Positions 23,458 to 24,327 of a stretch of 24,327 nucleotides of DNA are shown piece after piece. Source of the DNA: a virus. The position numbers and the translations under genes were made by a program. Under the pieces are notes generated by a model. That model saw only the letters and a list, made by a program, of their open reading frames with translations. It had not been told where the DNA came from and did not search any database. Each line of letters opens with the position of its first letter. The stretch's first letter is position 1. The stretch lies in IMG/VR virus record IMGVR_UViG_3300022912_000044, positions 1 to 24,327 of that record; one strand, 5' to 3'.

Positions 23458-24065
23458 TGAGTAAAACGATAACTAACAATGCAAGAAACAATGATGCTAT
23501 AGCAATACTTCACTTGTTTGAATTTGATATGTGTAATCTTGATGGAACTCTTAAAGAAACATTGAGATTTACAGACCACGATATATTCGTAAATGATGGG
23601 GGAGTAGAATACACTCCACTAGCTATTACTTTTGATAAACTTTCAGAGGACGGCTCAATGCAGTCGGACTCAATAAATGTTTCAATAGATAATGTAAGTG
23701 GGGCTTTAACTTCTGAAGCTTTTGCAAGTGAGTGGAGAAATAACAGATGCAAAATCGAAAGAATTATTTACACGCCAGCAAGTGATGTAATAGATGGTGA
23801 AGCCTATGAGTATGGGTATGGTGACAGCTTAGATGGGTATCCCAAGCTAGACATATTAGGATTAACTAAAGACCAATACATATTATTCGAGGGGATTATT
23901 GATACTTTTAATGCTACAGAGCAGTCGTTAAATGCTACACTAACTTCACTATTTACAAATTGGTCGAAAGCATACCCAGATAGAACATTTAACCAAAACG
24001 AGTTTACTTCAGTAGTAGATGCCATTACTGAAGAAGTTTATTGGGGTAGAGAGAAAGTTGTTTAA
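23457..24065 (+). CDS. DUF2163-like tail protein
   Basis: The 202-aa protein has the pattern of phage DUF2163/BR0599 family tail proteins: RFTDHD early, VEYTPLAITFDKLSEDGSMQ (~43-62), and EYGYGDSLDGYP (~117-128), with a closing region NWSKAYPDRTFNQNEF. These proteins sit in the tail tip of siphophages, between a DUF2460-like protein and a peptidase-like protein, as here. TAATG overlaps join it to both neighbours. Confidence 0.8.
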   Translation: MSKTITNNARNNDAIAILHLFEFDMCNLDGTLKETLRFTDHDIFVNDGGVEYTPLAITFDKLSEDGSMQSDSINVSIDNVSGALTSEAFASEWRNNRCKIERIIYTPASDVIDGEAYEYGYGDSLDGYPKLDILGLTKDQYILFEGIIDTFNATEQSLNATLTSLFTNWSKAYPDRTFNQNEFTSVVDAITEEVYWGREKVV

Positions 24066-24327
24066 TGAAGCATAACTGTTTTAGCTACTCTTATGAGCGA
24101 CTAAAGTCTGTTTATGGGGATAGAATACCTAAGGAATGGAGATGTTACAGCGAGGCTGACTTTGAACATTTCAGCATAAACGCAAGCAAGTATTTGGCTA
24201 GAAAAATACACTACAGCTATTTTGAGAGCTTTTGTGATACTGTGCCTTTTGCACGGGAAAACGATATAATATTAACTAAAGATAGTATAGGAATTGCTAT
24301 TAATCAATACAAGTATATGACTTTAAG
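24065..24327 (+). CDS. Tail protein start, cut by right edge
   Basis: The ATG at 24065-24067 overlaps the previous stop (TAATG) and 87 codons are open to the edge. The fragment MKHNCFSYSYERLKSVYGDR to DTVPFARENDIILTKDSIGI resembles DUF6950-type proteins that follow DUF2163 genes, where a 'ARxxDIIL...GIAI' core is seen. NlpC/P60 peptidase residues cannot be confirmed because the rest is missing. The identity is uncertain. Confidence 0.55.
   Translation, partial: MKHNCFSYSYERLKSVYGDRIPKEWRCYSEADFEHFSINASKYLARKIHYSYFESFCDTVPFARENDIILTKDSIGIAINQYKYMTL

Noticed and set aside
1-24327. tRNA genes, CRISPR arrays and insertion sequences
   Set aside because: No cloverleaf-like sequence, regular spaced repeats or transposase were seen; exhaustive search was not possible without software.

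Overview
The window is part of an AT-rich, tailed double-stranded DNA phage genome of siphovirus type. Nearly all genes are tightly packed, with TAATG or ATGA stop/start overlaps and AAGGA-like ribosome binding sites. The genome has two transcription blocks that diverge from an intergenic region at about 13088-13410. No integrase, lysis gene, tRNA, CRISPR array or insertion sequence is visible. The host cannot be named from this sequence. Low GC, good Shine-Dalgarno sites, and promoters with a strong TATAAT or extended TGnTATAAT but weak -35 boxes fit a low-GC Gram-negative such as a member of Campylobacterota, but this is only a guess.

Leftward block (13087 down to 1, minus strand, probably early/middle genes). 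First comes a replication module: a primase-polymerase/SF3 helicase, a small HTH protein, a 23-codon leader-like ORF, an SSB-like protein, a family A DNA polymerase and a FEN-type 5' nuclease. A second promoter-like site at 7375-7393 precedes a ten-gene nucleotide/DNA-modification operon: DUF3310, a Gpt-like guanine phosphoribosyltransferase, QueD, QueE, a DpdA-like DNA transglycosylase, QueC, MazG-like, FolE (GTP cyclohydrolase I), an SF2 helicase and a VRR-NUC nuclease. FolE, QueD, QueE and QueC together make preQ0 (7-cyano-7-deazaguanine) from GTP, and DpdA is predicted to exchange it for guanine in phage DNA. QueC has no amidotransferase fusion, so the predicted modified base is dPreQ0. 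The Gpt-like enzyme could recycle the guanine released by that exchange. A third promoter-like palindrome (2110-2128) precedes a small HTH regulator, several small unknown ORFs and, at the left edge, a protein with six tandem Cys4 zinc fingers that runs off the window.

Rightward block (13411 to the end, plus strand, late genes). The order is terminase small and large subunits, SPP1-type portal, MuF-like protein, a Mu gpG-like morphogenesis protein, scaffold, major capsid protein, a small protein, head-tail connector, a neck/terminator candidate, tail tube, intrinsic terminator, tail assembly chaperone candidate, a short tape measure, a distal tail-like protein, a DUF2163-like protein and a partial tail gene cut by the right edge. 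Promoter-like sequences precede terminase, portal and scaffold.

The most notable signals are the compact base-modification operon with a possible guanine salvage loop, the unusual six-finger protein, and an almost complete absence of CpG dinucleotides over the first ~1.7 kb that starts and stops abruptly.
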